Shown: positions 8,001-14,725 of the stretch, one piece after another
Layout: every line of letters begins with the position of its first letter
Numbering within the stretch: position 1 is the stretch's first letter
Source of the DNA: GCA-020344555 sp964405925
GTDB taxonomy: Bacteria; Planctomycetota; Phycisphaerae; UBA1845
Direction of reading: 5' to 3'
Length of the DNA stretch: 16,366 bases
NCBI GenBank assembly: GCA_964405925.1
Contig: CAYOQG010000108.1
Coordinates: forward strand, 1 to 16,366
The notes under the pieces: model-generated
Database searches by the model: none
Seen by the model: the letters and a program-made list of their open reading frames with translations, nothing else
Told to the model about the DNA's origin: nothing
Program-made: the position numbers and the translations under genes

Positions 8001-9648
8001 GCAGCGATTCGGTGGGTGTGTTCATTTCAAGCACGACCGGGGGCGCATCGGCTGGTAAGGTGTGTTCAAGCTCGCGTGGTGTAGCAGGGGACTCGGGTGC
8101 AGCCTCTATGGTCAGCATGCTCGCTGTCGATTCATCAGAAAACTCGACAGGTTGATGAGATACGGTCACCCTAGCCATCGTTGGGGTCGTCTGGATCTCT
8201 GTGCGCGACGGTTGACGCTGCGAGAGAATCTGAGGAGGCGCGACGGCATCGATCTCGGTAAGACGGCTCAACAACTGCGATGACAACTCATTGGCCTTCG
8301 CCGGAGAGACCAGAGCAATCTGGATGCGGCCGCGACGGCGGAACTCTCGGGCGAGCGTCGTCGTTACCTCCCACGCATTGAACAGAATCATCAACAACAG
8401 GTGGGCAATAAACGAGGCGAGCAGACATTTGGCGAGCAGGCTCAACCGGTGACGACGTGCGTCGCGTAACAATGCCCAGAGGGCGAGCAACAGGAGCAAC
8501 GCCAGCAGCGCCCAGAGCAGATTGGGCGCGACCTGCGACCAGAGAGCAGCCCAATCGATTGGCGGTCGCGCGATGTGCTCAGCTTGTGTGAAAACCTCTC
8601 GCGATGTACTGTAGTACAAGTTGTACTCGCGCGACCGAGACGCATGAGGCTCGTCCAATAAGCGGTCGGAACTGAAGTACAATGCGTACCCGCCGAGGCT
8701 CAGACCGGCGTCCAGCTCGTTGGCTGCCGTGTTGATTGTCGGACCGAGGTTGGTGGGCGGTCGGTGCTTGTCCCCAAGTCGTCGCGAACGATAGAGATCA
8801 AACGCGCCCTGTCCACCGGGCCGATCTGAGGCAAAATACAGGAAATCGCCAAACGAGCTTACCGCCGGAGCACCGTCATTATAGCCCGTGTTCAGTGCGA
8901 TGACAGGCTCCGCCTGTGTGATACCGCCTTCCGTGACCGATGCCATGTAAAGGTCATAATCCCGGGAGTATAGGTCCTCGCGCAAGGTGGCGGACCACGC
9001 GTTGGGGTCAGGTCCCTCCGTGTCTTGTGTTAGCGGTCGGTTTGACGCGAAATAGACGGTGTCGCCGTCTGGCGTCAACGCGGGGCCGTAGTCGTTGAAC
9101 TCGGAATTGACTGCCGGGCCCAGGTTTAGGGGAGTGTGCCATTCGCCGTGACCGCGGTGAGCTACCCAAAGATCGTAGCCGCCTAGCCCACCCGGCCGAT
9201 CGCTGTAGAAGTAGAGTGATTCGCCATCTGCCGAAGGCTCGGGACCGAGATCGTCGTATGGGGAATTGACTTCCACAAGCGGTACAGGCTCGACCCAACC
9301 TTCATGCGTCCGCCGAGACATATAGATGTCGGCATTCTTCCCCGCTTTCCCGCGGACAAAGAATAGTGTCGTCCCGTCGGAGCTCAACCGAGGTTCATAG
9401 TCGTCGATCTCGGTGTTGATCAAGCCAGCCAGCGGCCGAACGGGCTGCCAGAGGATGTCCCTGGGCAGCGCTGTCTCTGCCGGCTCATGAATAGTGTGGG
9501 CATCGGTGTAAAACCGATTCGTGACGGGGAGCTGTCTCAAAATGACCCAGCCAATACCAGCCAGCGTCACGAGAATCGCACCTGCCAGGAGCCGTTTGCC
9601 CCAGCGACGTTTCCGCTCTTTAGGAACTGCCTGGACCTCATCACTCAC
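5074..9648 (-). CDS. Giant membrane fusion protein: PD40 propeller, TonB/TolA-like anchor, disordered linker, squalene-cyclase-like toroid, beta-sandwich tail
   Basis: This protein has 1524 residues. Domains in order: basic N-terminus and TM1 (20-37); five PD40/TolB-type propeller repeats (about 82-349; YFASDRPGG-like cores); TM2 (377-394); a basic loop (395-407); TM3 (408-426) with Ser412 and His416 spaced like the TonB/TolA S-x3-H pair, then IQIALVSPA; a disordered Ser/Thr/Pro/Glu-rich linker (about 430-960); an alpha/alpha toroid of the prenyltransferase/squalene-oxidase repeat type (about 968-1292), with a CHQC motif at 1004-1007, a GGWRYDPG motif and a VYQTTLCALMLEVYYRYLPL ending; a carboxypeptidase-regulatory-like domain (1298-1375); and a terminal beta-sandwich (about 1380-1524). 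No cyclase DxDD motif was seen, so cyclisation chemistry is unlikely. The positive-inside rule puts the propeller and everything after TM3 in the periplasm. The start is GTG, six bases after the exbD-like stop codon and without a clear Shine-Dalgarno, which suggests translational coupling. The proposed role, energy transduction with the adjacent ExbB/ExbD pair, is inferred. Confidence 0.9.
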   Translation of the reverse strand: MSDEVQAVPKERKRRWGKRLLAGAILVTLAGIGWVILRQLPVTNRFYTDAHTIHEPAETALPRDILWQPVRPLAGLINTEIDDYEPRLSSDGTTLFFVRGKAGKNADIYMSRRTHEGWVEPVPLVEVNSPYDDLGPEPSADGESLYFYSDRPGGLGGYDLWVAHRGHGEWHTPLNLGPAVNSEFNDYGPALTPDGDTVYFASNRPLTQDTEGPDPNAWSATLREDLYSRDYDLYMASVTEGGITQAEPVIALNTGYNDGAPAVSSFGDFLYFASDRPGGQGAFDLYRSRRLGDKHRPPTNLGPTINTAANELDAGLSLGGYALYFSSDRLLDEPHASRSREYNLYYSTSREVFTQAEHIARPPIDWAALWSQVAPNLLWALLALLLLLALWALLRDARRHRLSLLAKCLLASFIAHLLLMILFNAWEVTTTLAREFRRRGRIQIALVSPAKANELSSQLLSRLTEIDAVAPPQILSQRQPSRTEIQTTPTMARVTVSHQPVEFSDESTASMLTIEAAPESPATPRELEHTLPADAPPVVLEMNTPTESLREQSRETEAATTPEPGNASVTPRVGLAIASRQRSKVVAQMRPSALETTDRPWDTDRVSLAITQTALDAGVSQSATLSPSQAPVRIDHLTVVEMPLATPVAQTGTRTNEPVQEVTATISATFRADLSNENLSQEPPADSFRIEPRAVPQQHQEGTFAESPAYVATDAVSASRSSEVNSPTDAVLAELPLLKVALATPEHAGMAVTNEPTSGEPIPILKNLRRNLDSERIQSPEPDVFVGLRPAPVDEGFSDNSLAVTSQVRSVDIETLSMAQASPASGDVMAATLPQSTELALPALEQSRFVPGSEPPTPVNMHTPIRLRAGLMQQVLRRPMATVTTFDVSPIVDHTMEEPGTLVHALSPEDYDVGQLEGEHTWLVSLSPESQDVDALRFDLELPRETSPPEDPYVQRTSTDRLSLVKRLGGSEETERAVADALRWLANHQSADGRWDGDGFDEGCHQCGGETTVVVDRALTGLALLSFLGAGHTHVTEGPYQNTVERGLRWLLARQRPDGDLRGEETMYTHGIVTIALSEAFGMTKDHTLADPIRRATRFIDRARNRRVGGWRYDPGQIGDTSVLGWQVMALKSASINGIAVPAGSFQAARDWLDLVSPSTESGLYAYQPHREPTPAMTAEGMFSQLLLGVRHDHPRMRASAAFLADYPPDWDSRPNTYYWYYATLALFQQQGDIWENWNETLTPQLLVHQRKDEPAAGSWDPVGEWADIGGRVYQTTLCALMLEVYYRYLPLYSRKEAITAIGSIQGSVSDALTELALPGAIIRLDLPDRQPVSVTSGPDGNYTLPTPEVPDFFALSASMEDYIPSSANVAAAMVRGNTLFLDFALTPVGDQSVAVEPIPDVHHLGDDRYDGTINSQFQKRSEGSEFAATFELQADQLGPHVHSAEVRLLAKGVQRDHKIRINGTVLETRLDDAPEDGSFGQFSASFDPAVLQGGTNTIEIIAKPSSTDIDDFEFVNVQIHLLP

Positions 9649-9654
9649 GGTTCA

Positions 9655-10068
9655 TTAGTCCGTCAAAACGGTGTCAAGATAAGGTTCCTGGATCCCGCCC
9701 CCCTTGCAGATGTCGAGAACCGTCACGATGTTTGAATAGACTGTTCGCCGGTCGCCGCGCACCGTCACTTTCTGTTCAGGGTTGACCTTGACCGCGTCGG
9801 CCACCATTGAACGCAGCTCATCCGGGTCGATTCGGCGACCACCGATAATGATCTGCCCGTCCATATCTACGTTAATGACCAACTCTTGAAGTATGGCACT
9901 GATGGGAGCACTGGACGAGGCAAATGGGAGGGCAATTTGCATCTCCCGCTCCGTCTGGTGAAAGGTGGTTGCCACGAGGAAGAAGATGAGCAGCAGAAAT
10001 ACCATATCGATCATCGGAGTCAGCTCGATTGGTACTCGCGGGTCAGTATTATTCGCTTGAATGAGCAC
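9655..10068 (-). CDS. ExbD/TolR-family proton-channel subunit
   Basis: This 137-residue protein has a short cytoplasmic N-terminus and one transmembrane helix (about 20-37) preceded by ELTPMIDMVFLLLIFF. Asp21 is the equivalent of the essential membrane aspartate of ExbD and TolR. The rest is a periplasmic domain with the usual VINVDMDGQIIIGG and VTVRGDRRTVYSNIVTVLD strands. The length is normal for the family. It would pair with the ExbB/TolQ-like protein encoded upstream to turn proton flow into movement of a TonB- or TolA-type partner. The start is GTG at 10068; no other standard start codon lies between it and the upstream in-frame TGA, and AAAGGA lies eight bases before it. The stop codon is only six bases from the start of the fusion gene. 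ExbD and TolR cannot be told apart from sequence alone, so no symbol is given. Confidence 0.95.
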   Translation of the reverse strand: MLIQANNTDPRVPIELTPMIDMVFLLLIFFLVATTFHQTEREMQIALPFASSSAPISAILQELVINVDMDGQIIIGGRRIDPDELRSMVADAVKVNPEQKVTVRGDRRTVYSNIVTVLDICKGGGIQEPYLDTVLTD

Positions 10069-10076
10069 GGCAGTTT

Positions 10077-10082
10077 TCCTTT
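10077..10082 (-). promoter_or_regulatory. Shine-Dalgarno site of the ExbD-like gene
   Basis: AAAGGA on the minus strand lies eight bases before the GTG at 10068 and supports that start. Confidence 0.5.
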
Positions 10083-10130
10083 CCAGGCTCTCCCAAGTTG
10101 CTACTCCTCAATGCGAAGCGTACACGTCTT

Positions 10131-10154
10131 GACAAAGTGACAACGTGCTTTGTC
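10131..10154 (-). other. Intergenic stem-loop between the ExbB-like and ExbD-like genes
   Basis: GACAAAG at 10131-10137 and CTTTGTC at 10148-10154 form a perfect 7-bp stem with a 10-base loop. A short additional CACG/CGTG pairing is possible outside it (10123-10126 with 10154-10157, sharing one base). It begins four bases after the ExbB-like stop codon in the 90-base gap before the ExbD-like gene. No T-run follows on the minus strand, so it is not a classical intrinsic terminator. An RNA processing or partial attenuation element is possible. Confidence 0.4.
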
Positions 10155-10158
10155 GTGG

Positions 10159-10980
10159 TTACGCGGTCACTACACTCCGGGCACTGCCGCTCTTCTTGCT
10201 CCTAGCGTTGTTCTCAGCGTCTTCGATAGCTTGCAGCCTGGGATGTCCCGAGCCGCTTAGCAATTGTGGCTGAGCATATTCCTCGACAAAGTCTACAGTC
10301 AAACGGTCAATCTCACTAACGAGTGCGTCGATCTTGGCTGAGATCCAGTGATAGGCAATCAACACAGGGATCGCGAGCATCAGTCCTGCCGCCGTCGTGA
10401 TCATCGCCTGGTATATACCCTTCGCAAGCAACTCTGCCTTCCCCAGCGCCTCACCAGATGTGGCGACTGTCTGGAACGCGATGATCATGCCAAAGATGGT
10501 TCCTAGCAATCCCATTAAAGGAGCAATCGATGCGACGACTGCCAGCAGACGGAGGTATTTTCGCAGTTTTAGCACTTCACGCTGCCCGGCTTCCTGTATG
10601 CGCTTTTCGAGGAGCTCAACCGGTTCGAGCAAACGTTTGATGCCTGCCGCAAGCACGTTGGCGATGGGGCTGCCGTCTTTCTGGCATAATTCGAGGGCCT
10701 CATCGCGATTGTCCCCATTGTCCCCAAGCGTCTTCTTGAGGTCTGGCAGAAACTTCGGGGGTATAACGTTCCGACGCCGCAGGACAATCAGGCGCTCAAT
10801 GATCACGGCCAGAGCGACGAGCGAACAGAGACCGATGGGGATCATCATCGGTCCGCCTTTGACCACAAAGTCCCAAATGGAGCGAACGCTGACATTCGAG
10901 GAAGGATCGGCCCCGGTCGCTTGCTCGGAAGCAGCCTGGCCCAGCAATGTTAACATCCAAGCGCTGTTCATTGTGTACAC
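10159..10980 (-). CDS. MotA/TolQ/ExbB-family proton-channel protein
   Basis: This 273-residue protein has three membrane segments (about 44-66, 143-170 and 189-213), the family topology. The family core is visible: PLMGLLGTIFGMIIAF in TM2, and the AMITTAAGLMLAIPVLIAY segment with its conserved small residues and Pro in TM3. A cytoplasmic loop of about 75 residues lies between TM1 and TM2. In the inner membrane it would form the multimeric channel around ExbD-type dimers. The start is GTG at 10980, placed five bases after a GGAGGTGAT that fully matches the 16S anti-Shine-Dalgarno; the ATG at 10971 is too far from it. It sits 49 bases after the TPR gene and 90 bases before the ExbD-like gene, on the same strand, consistent with one operon. 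ExbB and TolQ cannot be separated here. Confidence 0.95.
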   Translation of the reverse strand: MYTMNSAWMLTLLGQAASEQATGADPSSNVSVRSIWDFVVKGGPMMIPIGLCSLVALAVIIERLIVLRRRNVIPPKFLPDLKKTLGDNGDNRDEALELCQKDGSPIANVLAAGIKRLLEPVELLEKRIQEAGQREVLKLRKYLRLLAVVASIAPLMGLLGTIFGMIIAFQTVATSGEALGKAELLAKGIYQAMITTAAGLMLAIPVLIAYHWISAKIDALVSEIDRLTVDFVEEYAQPQLLSGSGHPRLQAIEDAENNARSKKSGSARSVVTA

Positions 10981-10985
10981 GGTTT

Positions 10986-10994
10986 ATCACCTCC
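10986..10994 (-). promoter_or_regulatory. Full-length consensus Shine-Dalgarno of the ExbB-like gene
   Basis: GGAGGTGAT on the minus strand is complementary to the 3' end of bacterial 16S rRNA over all nine bases. It is five bases from the GTG at 10980. It decides the start in favour of GTG over the ATG nine bases further on. Confidence 0.8.
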
Positions 10995-11029
10995 GCCTTT
11001 CGCGGTTCCGGCTGCCCGATCGCTCGTCA

Positions 11030-14000
11030 CTACCGGCCTGGCAGCGATGCCCCGGAAACCTCCGTCAGTTGCTGCGTCGCCAACTCTGCCCAACTTGTCT
11101 GGCCATATTGCTTGGTGACTTGGTTGAAATGATTGCGTGCCTCAACGAGCTTGCCAAGCTTTTGGAAACAGCGTCCAGCCTCATAGAGTGCGGCTGCACT
11201 CCATTCTGGATACGCATAGAGAATATCGACTTTCAGAAGCTCGCGCACTGCGTCGCTGTATTGGCCTTTGGCGAACAGGCATTCACCGATTTGAAACTGA
11301 GCCCGGGCGGCGGTCGGACCTTGATGACGATCAACGACTTGCCGATAGGCGCTGATTGCTTCATCGTAGCGTCGCTGGTTCTCTCGGGCCCATCCGACTC
11401 CAAACTGAGCCTGGAACCACTGGTCCCTCTGGCTGAACCGCTCCAAGTAGTCCGTGAACACACGTTCGCTGCGTGCCCACCGCTGCAAAATGGCGAGACT
11501 CTCACCCAGCCTCAAGAGACTTGGCTCCAAAACGGGGGCTGTCTCAAATTCCTCAGACACTCGTCCCAGATGCTTGACCGCATTCTGATGCCGACCCAGC
11601 CTAAACCACGACTCCCCACAGTAGTAGCAGGCTGAGGCGGTCAGCGAGCTATCCTCAAAAGCCTCCAGGAACTCCTCGAACAACTCAGCTGCATCATCGA
11701 AACGCCCAAGCTCAAACTCACAAACACCCAGGCGGTATGTCGCCTGCTCAGAAAGTTCGGGTGGTGCCTGGCCCGAATTCTCTCGAACGACGTCGCGTAG
11801 ACGCCGTAGGACCTTGGCAGCTTGATCGTAGCGCTTTGCGTTGAACTCGATTCCGGACAGCTCGAGCATTGCGTGCGTACTTAGGCCCTCGGGTGATCCT
11901 CCACTGAGCAGTTGGCGGTAAGCATCAGCCGCATCCTCTGCTCGTCCCAATTCGCGCAGGCACCACGCCTTTTCATACGCTAGTGCGGCTTGCAGGGATG
12001 GATTCAATGCCGAACCGCGCCGTTGCTCGACCTGCTCGATTGCTCTCACGGCATCCGTGTGACGATCCTGTCGTGCTAGCGAAATAGCATGCTGGGCCTC
12101 AGCTTCCGCCACACGAACGTGAGAAGAATGCTCGCTTATGAACCGCTCGAATGCGGCCTCAGCCTCTGGAAAGCGCCCTGCAGCCATCAGAGACTGCCCC
12201 TGTTGAAAAAGAGCATCCGCGGCGAGCTCAGCTTCAGATGTCGAGCGTGAGACACGCTCATATAGCCTGGCGGCCTCGCTGAACTGCCTGTCTTGGACAG
12301 CCGTGGTGGCCAGGTGGTTCAGGGCGTATGGTGCAAACCGTGATCCGTCATCCGTGTCAATCACAGTCTGGAAGGCTTGCTTGGCTTCGCCGAGCCGACC
12401 GACGGAGACCAGTGCTTGGCCACGCTCGAATATGGCTTGTAGATGATGGGGACTGTCGGCGAATCGCTCGATGAGCACCTCGTAAGCCTGGATGGCTTCC
12501 TCGTTATCCCCCTGGCGCTGACGGGCCAAACCGAGCTTCAGCAACGCGTCATCAGCGGCGGTCATCTCCAGACCGAAGGAAAGGTAGTCGCTCAGATACT
12601 GTTCGGCTTGCTTCCACTCGCTGCGCTGAAAATGAATGTCGCCGAGGGCCAGGAGGGCAGGTCGGTAAATCTCGCCGGTGTGTGTCCCATCCGTGACAGC
12701 AGTCAGAGCTTCGACGGCCTGCTCGTATCGCTGCAAGCGGTACAGCGCCGTCCCCATGCGGAACCTGGCTGTCGCAGCCTGTGGATGATTGGGATGGGTT
12801 TCCAGAAAGTCCATGTAGTCGGTCACCGCGTCGTCATAGTTGGCCGTCAAAAAGCTATTTTCACCCATCAGAAACCGCACCACGGAAGCCAGTTCATGTG
12901 ATGGAAAACGCTCAAGAAACGCCCGACAGAGCTCGCGGCTTCTCTTGTAGTTGCGCCGCTGGTGTTCGGTCGTGGCCAGCAACTCGAGTGCTTCGGCGGC
13001 CAGGGCGTGCTGCGGGAACTGGGATCGATACTGCTCCAGCGATTCAACCGCCTCGTCGTGCTTTCCAGCACGCACCAGGGCGACGGACCGATCGTACAGC
13101 ATCTCTGCCAAGAACTCGCTGTCAGAGAACGTGCGGATCGCCTGCTCGAATCGTGCAGCGGCTGTATCGAACTCACCCTCCCTGAGTTTGCTCTTCGCCG
13201 CCCAGTACGCAGCTTGGTCCTGCAAATCACCGTCTTCACCAGCGAGCTGCTCGAACATCTCGAAGGCTTTGCTGTACGCACCCTCGTCAAACCAGGCGCG
13301 TCCCCGCTGGAATCGAGCCGACCGTGAGAGCGGACTGTCCGGATAGTCCCGCAGCAATTGATCGAGCGCCTCTCCCGCCTCAGATGCCTTCCCTTCCCGC
13401 CGCAGCAGGGTCCCCAGTCCGTGCAGAGCCTCGGGGATGTACCGGTTCCCGGCCTGCTTCAGGACTTTGCGATACTCGCGAATCGCTTCGCGCACGGCGT
13501 TGTTGTGATGATGGCATTGGGCCAACAGAAGTGATGCCTGTTCGGCAAACGGTCCGTCGGGAAATCGCTGCAACTGAGCCTCGAACCGATTGGCGGCAGC
13601 GGCGTAGTCTTTCTTGGCCATCGTTGACAGGCCGCCGAAGAACTCCGCCCGCTCCCGGTATGGACTATCTGGCCATGTCGTGACGAAGTGTTTACATGAA
13701 TCGATAGTCTCATCGTGCCGGCCGCTCGAGTAAAGGGCTTCGACAAGACCCACCGCGGCTTCGTCGGCCAGTTCGTGCTGCGCATGCCTCCGTACCACAC
13801 GCTGAAAAGCCTCAGCAGCCTTCTCGTAACGCCTTTGTGTCAGATGGCACTGGCCGATGATCGTGCCAACCTCGGCAGCGAACTCAAACTCGTTGCGGCC
13901 TTGGAGAGGTGTGAGCTCACTGAGCGCCTCTTCATATCGCTGCATCCGGAACAAGCTCACACCAAGCCCGTAACGGGCGGTCGGTGCCTTCTCGTGATCT

Positions 14001-14221
14001 GCGTGGGCAGAAAGGAACTTCCGGTACTCGGCTGCGGCCAGTTCGTACAACCCCCGATTAAGCATCCCATTGGCACTAAGGTACGCTCGCAGAGCGGGGT
14101 CATTCTGATCATTGGCCTGTGCAGTACGAGAAATGCCCAATGAGCCAAGCAACAGAATCAGAAGAACTGGGATCCGCGCAACCGTGGGGTACTGCTGACC
14201 GCTCTGTGTGGTGCGGCTCAT
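11030..14221 (-). CDS. Giant periplasmic tetratricopeptide-repeat protein, CpoB/BamD-like repeats
   Basis: This 1063-residue protein has a signal peptide (hydrophobic 17-30; likely cleavage after AQA at residue 36). Nearly all the rest is helix-turn-helix repeats with the TPR pattern W/L-G-Y-A-F-P, for example RRYDEAISAYRQVVDRHQG and GRFDDAAELFEEFLEAFED; at least 20 units can be counted. The final repeat, ending in KQYGQTSWAELA, resembles the C-terminal repeats of CpoB/YbgF and other cell-envelope TPR proteins. CpoB has only a few such repeats, so this is a much expanded version. It probably acts in the periplasm as a scaffold that binds other envelope proteins. It is the first gene of the minus-strand cluster with the ExbB-like, ExbD-like and fusion genes, and a GGAGGG Shine-Dalgarno seven bases upstream supports the ATG. 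No catalytic domain was seen. Confidence 0.93.
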   Translation of the reverse strand: MSRTTQSGQQYPTVARIPVLLILLLGSLGISRTAQANDQNDPALRAYLSANGMLNRGLYELAAAEYRKFLSAHADHEKAPTARYGLGVSLFRMQRYEEALSELTPLQGRNEFEFAAEVGTIIGQCHLTQRRYEKAAEAFQRVVRRHAQHELADEAAVGLVEALYSSGRHDETIDSCKHFVTTWPDSPYRERAEFFGGLSTMAKKDYAAAANRFEAQLQRFPDGPFAEQASLLLAQCHHHNNAVREAIREYRKVLKQAGNRYIPEALHGLGTLLRREGKASEAGEALDQLLRDYPDSPLSRSARFQRGRAWFDEGAYSKAFEMFEQLAGEDGDLQDQAAYWAAKSKLREGEFDTAAARFEQAIRTFSDSEFLAEMLYDRSVALVRAGKHDEAVESLEQYRSQFPQHALAAEALELLATTEHQRRNYKRSRELCRAFLERFPSHELASVVRFLMGENSFLTANYDDAVTDYMDFLETHPNHPQAATARFRMGTALYRLQRYEQAVEALTAVTDGTHTGEIYRPALLALGDIHFQRSEWKQAEQYLSDYLSFGLEMTAADDALLKLGLARQRQGDNEEAIQAYEVLIERFADSPHHLQAIFERGQALVSVGRLGEAKQAFQTVIDTDDGSRFAPYALNHLATTAVQDRQFSEAARLYERVSRSTSEAELAADALFQQGQSLMAAGRFPEAEAAFERFISEHSSHVRVAEAEAQHAISLARQDRHTDAVRAIEQVEQRRGSALNPSLQAALAYEKAWCLRELGRAEDAADAYRQLLSGGSPEGLSTHAMLELSGIEFNAKRYDQAAKVLRRLRDVVRENSGQAPPELSEQATYRLGVCEFELGRFDDAAELFEEFLEAFEDSSLTASACYYCGESWFRLGRHQNAVKHLGRVSEEFETAPVLEPSLLRLGESLAILQRWARSERVFTDYLERFSQRDQWFQAQFGVGWARENQRRYDEAISAYRQVVDRHQGPTAARAQFQIGECLFAKGQYSDAVRELLKVDILYAYPEWSAAALYEAGRCFQKLGKLVEARNHFNQVTKQYGQTSWAELATQQLTEVSGASLPGR

Positions 14222-14228
14222 GAGATTA

Positions 14229-14234
14229 CCCTCC
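14229..14234 (-). promoter_or_regulatory. Shine-Dalgarno site of the TPR gene
   Basis: GGAGGG on the minus strand lies seven bases before the ATG at 14221 and supports that start. Confidence 0.7.
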
Positions 14235-14314
14235 AGAATTCACTCAGAAGTATGTCAATGGCACACGGCGGGATAACAATAGACAGAGCACGAGTGGAGG
14301 TTGATCGATTCTAT

Positions 14315-14633
14315 CTATTTGTCTTCCTCCCGAATGCCCATGCCGCTTCGGTCGGGGCAAGGCGGCCTCGGCGGCGATACGTATGGATTCCGCTTCAGTC
14401 CCGCAAGCAGGTGCTCGATTACAGGCAGAGGCGGAACCACGACCGCGAACCTGCGCAGCCGCATGGAGAATGCTCCCAGGGTAGACGCAACTCGATCGCA
14501 CAACGCGGGCGCACCCTTTCGCTCCTTCTAGTGAGATCGTCCCAGCAGGAGCGGCGACTGTTGGATCCAGGGTGATTACCTGCCTGCCGTTGTCAACCAT
14601 AGAGACGAGGCGTTCTGCACGTGCCGCCTCCAT
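14315..14633 (-). pseudogene. Possible small gene broken by a +1 frameshift near 14514-14516
   Basis: One minus-strand frame starting at the ATG at 14633 gives protein-like sequence (MVDNGRQVITLDPTVAAPAG, then TISLEGAK) up to 14517. From 14515 a second frame continues with CDRVASTLGAFSMRLRRFAV, then VVPPLPVIEHLLAGLKRNPY, and stops at 14315-14317. Dropping one G from the GGG at 14514-14516 would join them into a protein of about 105 residues. The second frame has codon third positions richer in G and C than the competing frame. Against this, the first frame is itself open to 14244 (129 residues), its upstream part also reads openly without a start codon, and no Shine-Dalgarno was seen before 14633. 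I do not recognise the family. It could be a sequencing indel, a decayed gene or chance. Confidence 0.33.
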
Positions 14634-14725
14634 TCTGACAACTTCGTACGCGACAGACCCTAAGCAAGCCTTTGCGGGTGGACCACGACCTGCATCGCCA
14701 TCGCATCGGTCGAGCGCAGACGATG

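Larger units (their letters stand above)
14222..14725. other. 504-base gap between the cysteine-ladder gene and the TPR gene
   Basis: No intact convincing gene lies here. It holds the possible frameshifted small gene described separately, the TPR Shine-Dalgarno, and a weak -10-like TAGAAT on the minus strand at 14308-14313 with no good -35. A TTGACA on the minus strand at 14253-14258 is too close to the TPR start to act as a normal -35 for that gene. A GCATCG/CGATGC inverted repeat (14703-14708 with 14721-14726) overlaps the stop codon of the upstream gene but has no T-run after it. Confidence 0.5.

Noticed and set aside
10397..11635. Plus-strand 412-codon ORF opposite the ExbB-like gene and the 3' end of the TPR gene
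   Set aside because: It runs antisense across two clear genes and their intergenic Shine-Dalgarno, and its translation shows no recognisable domain. It is a shadow of coding bias.
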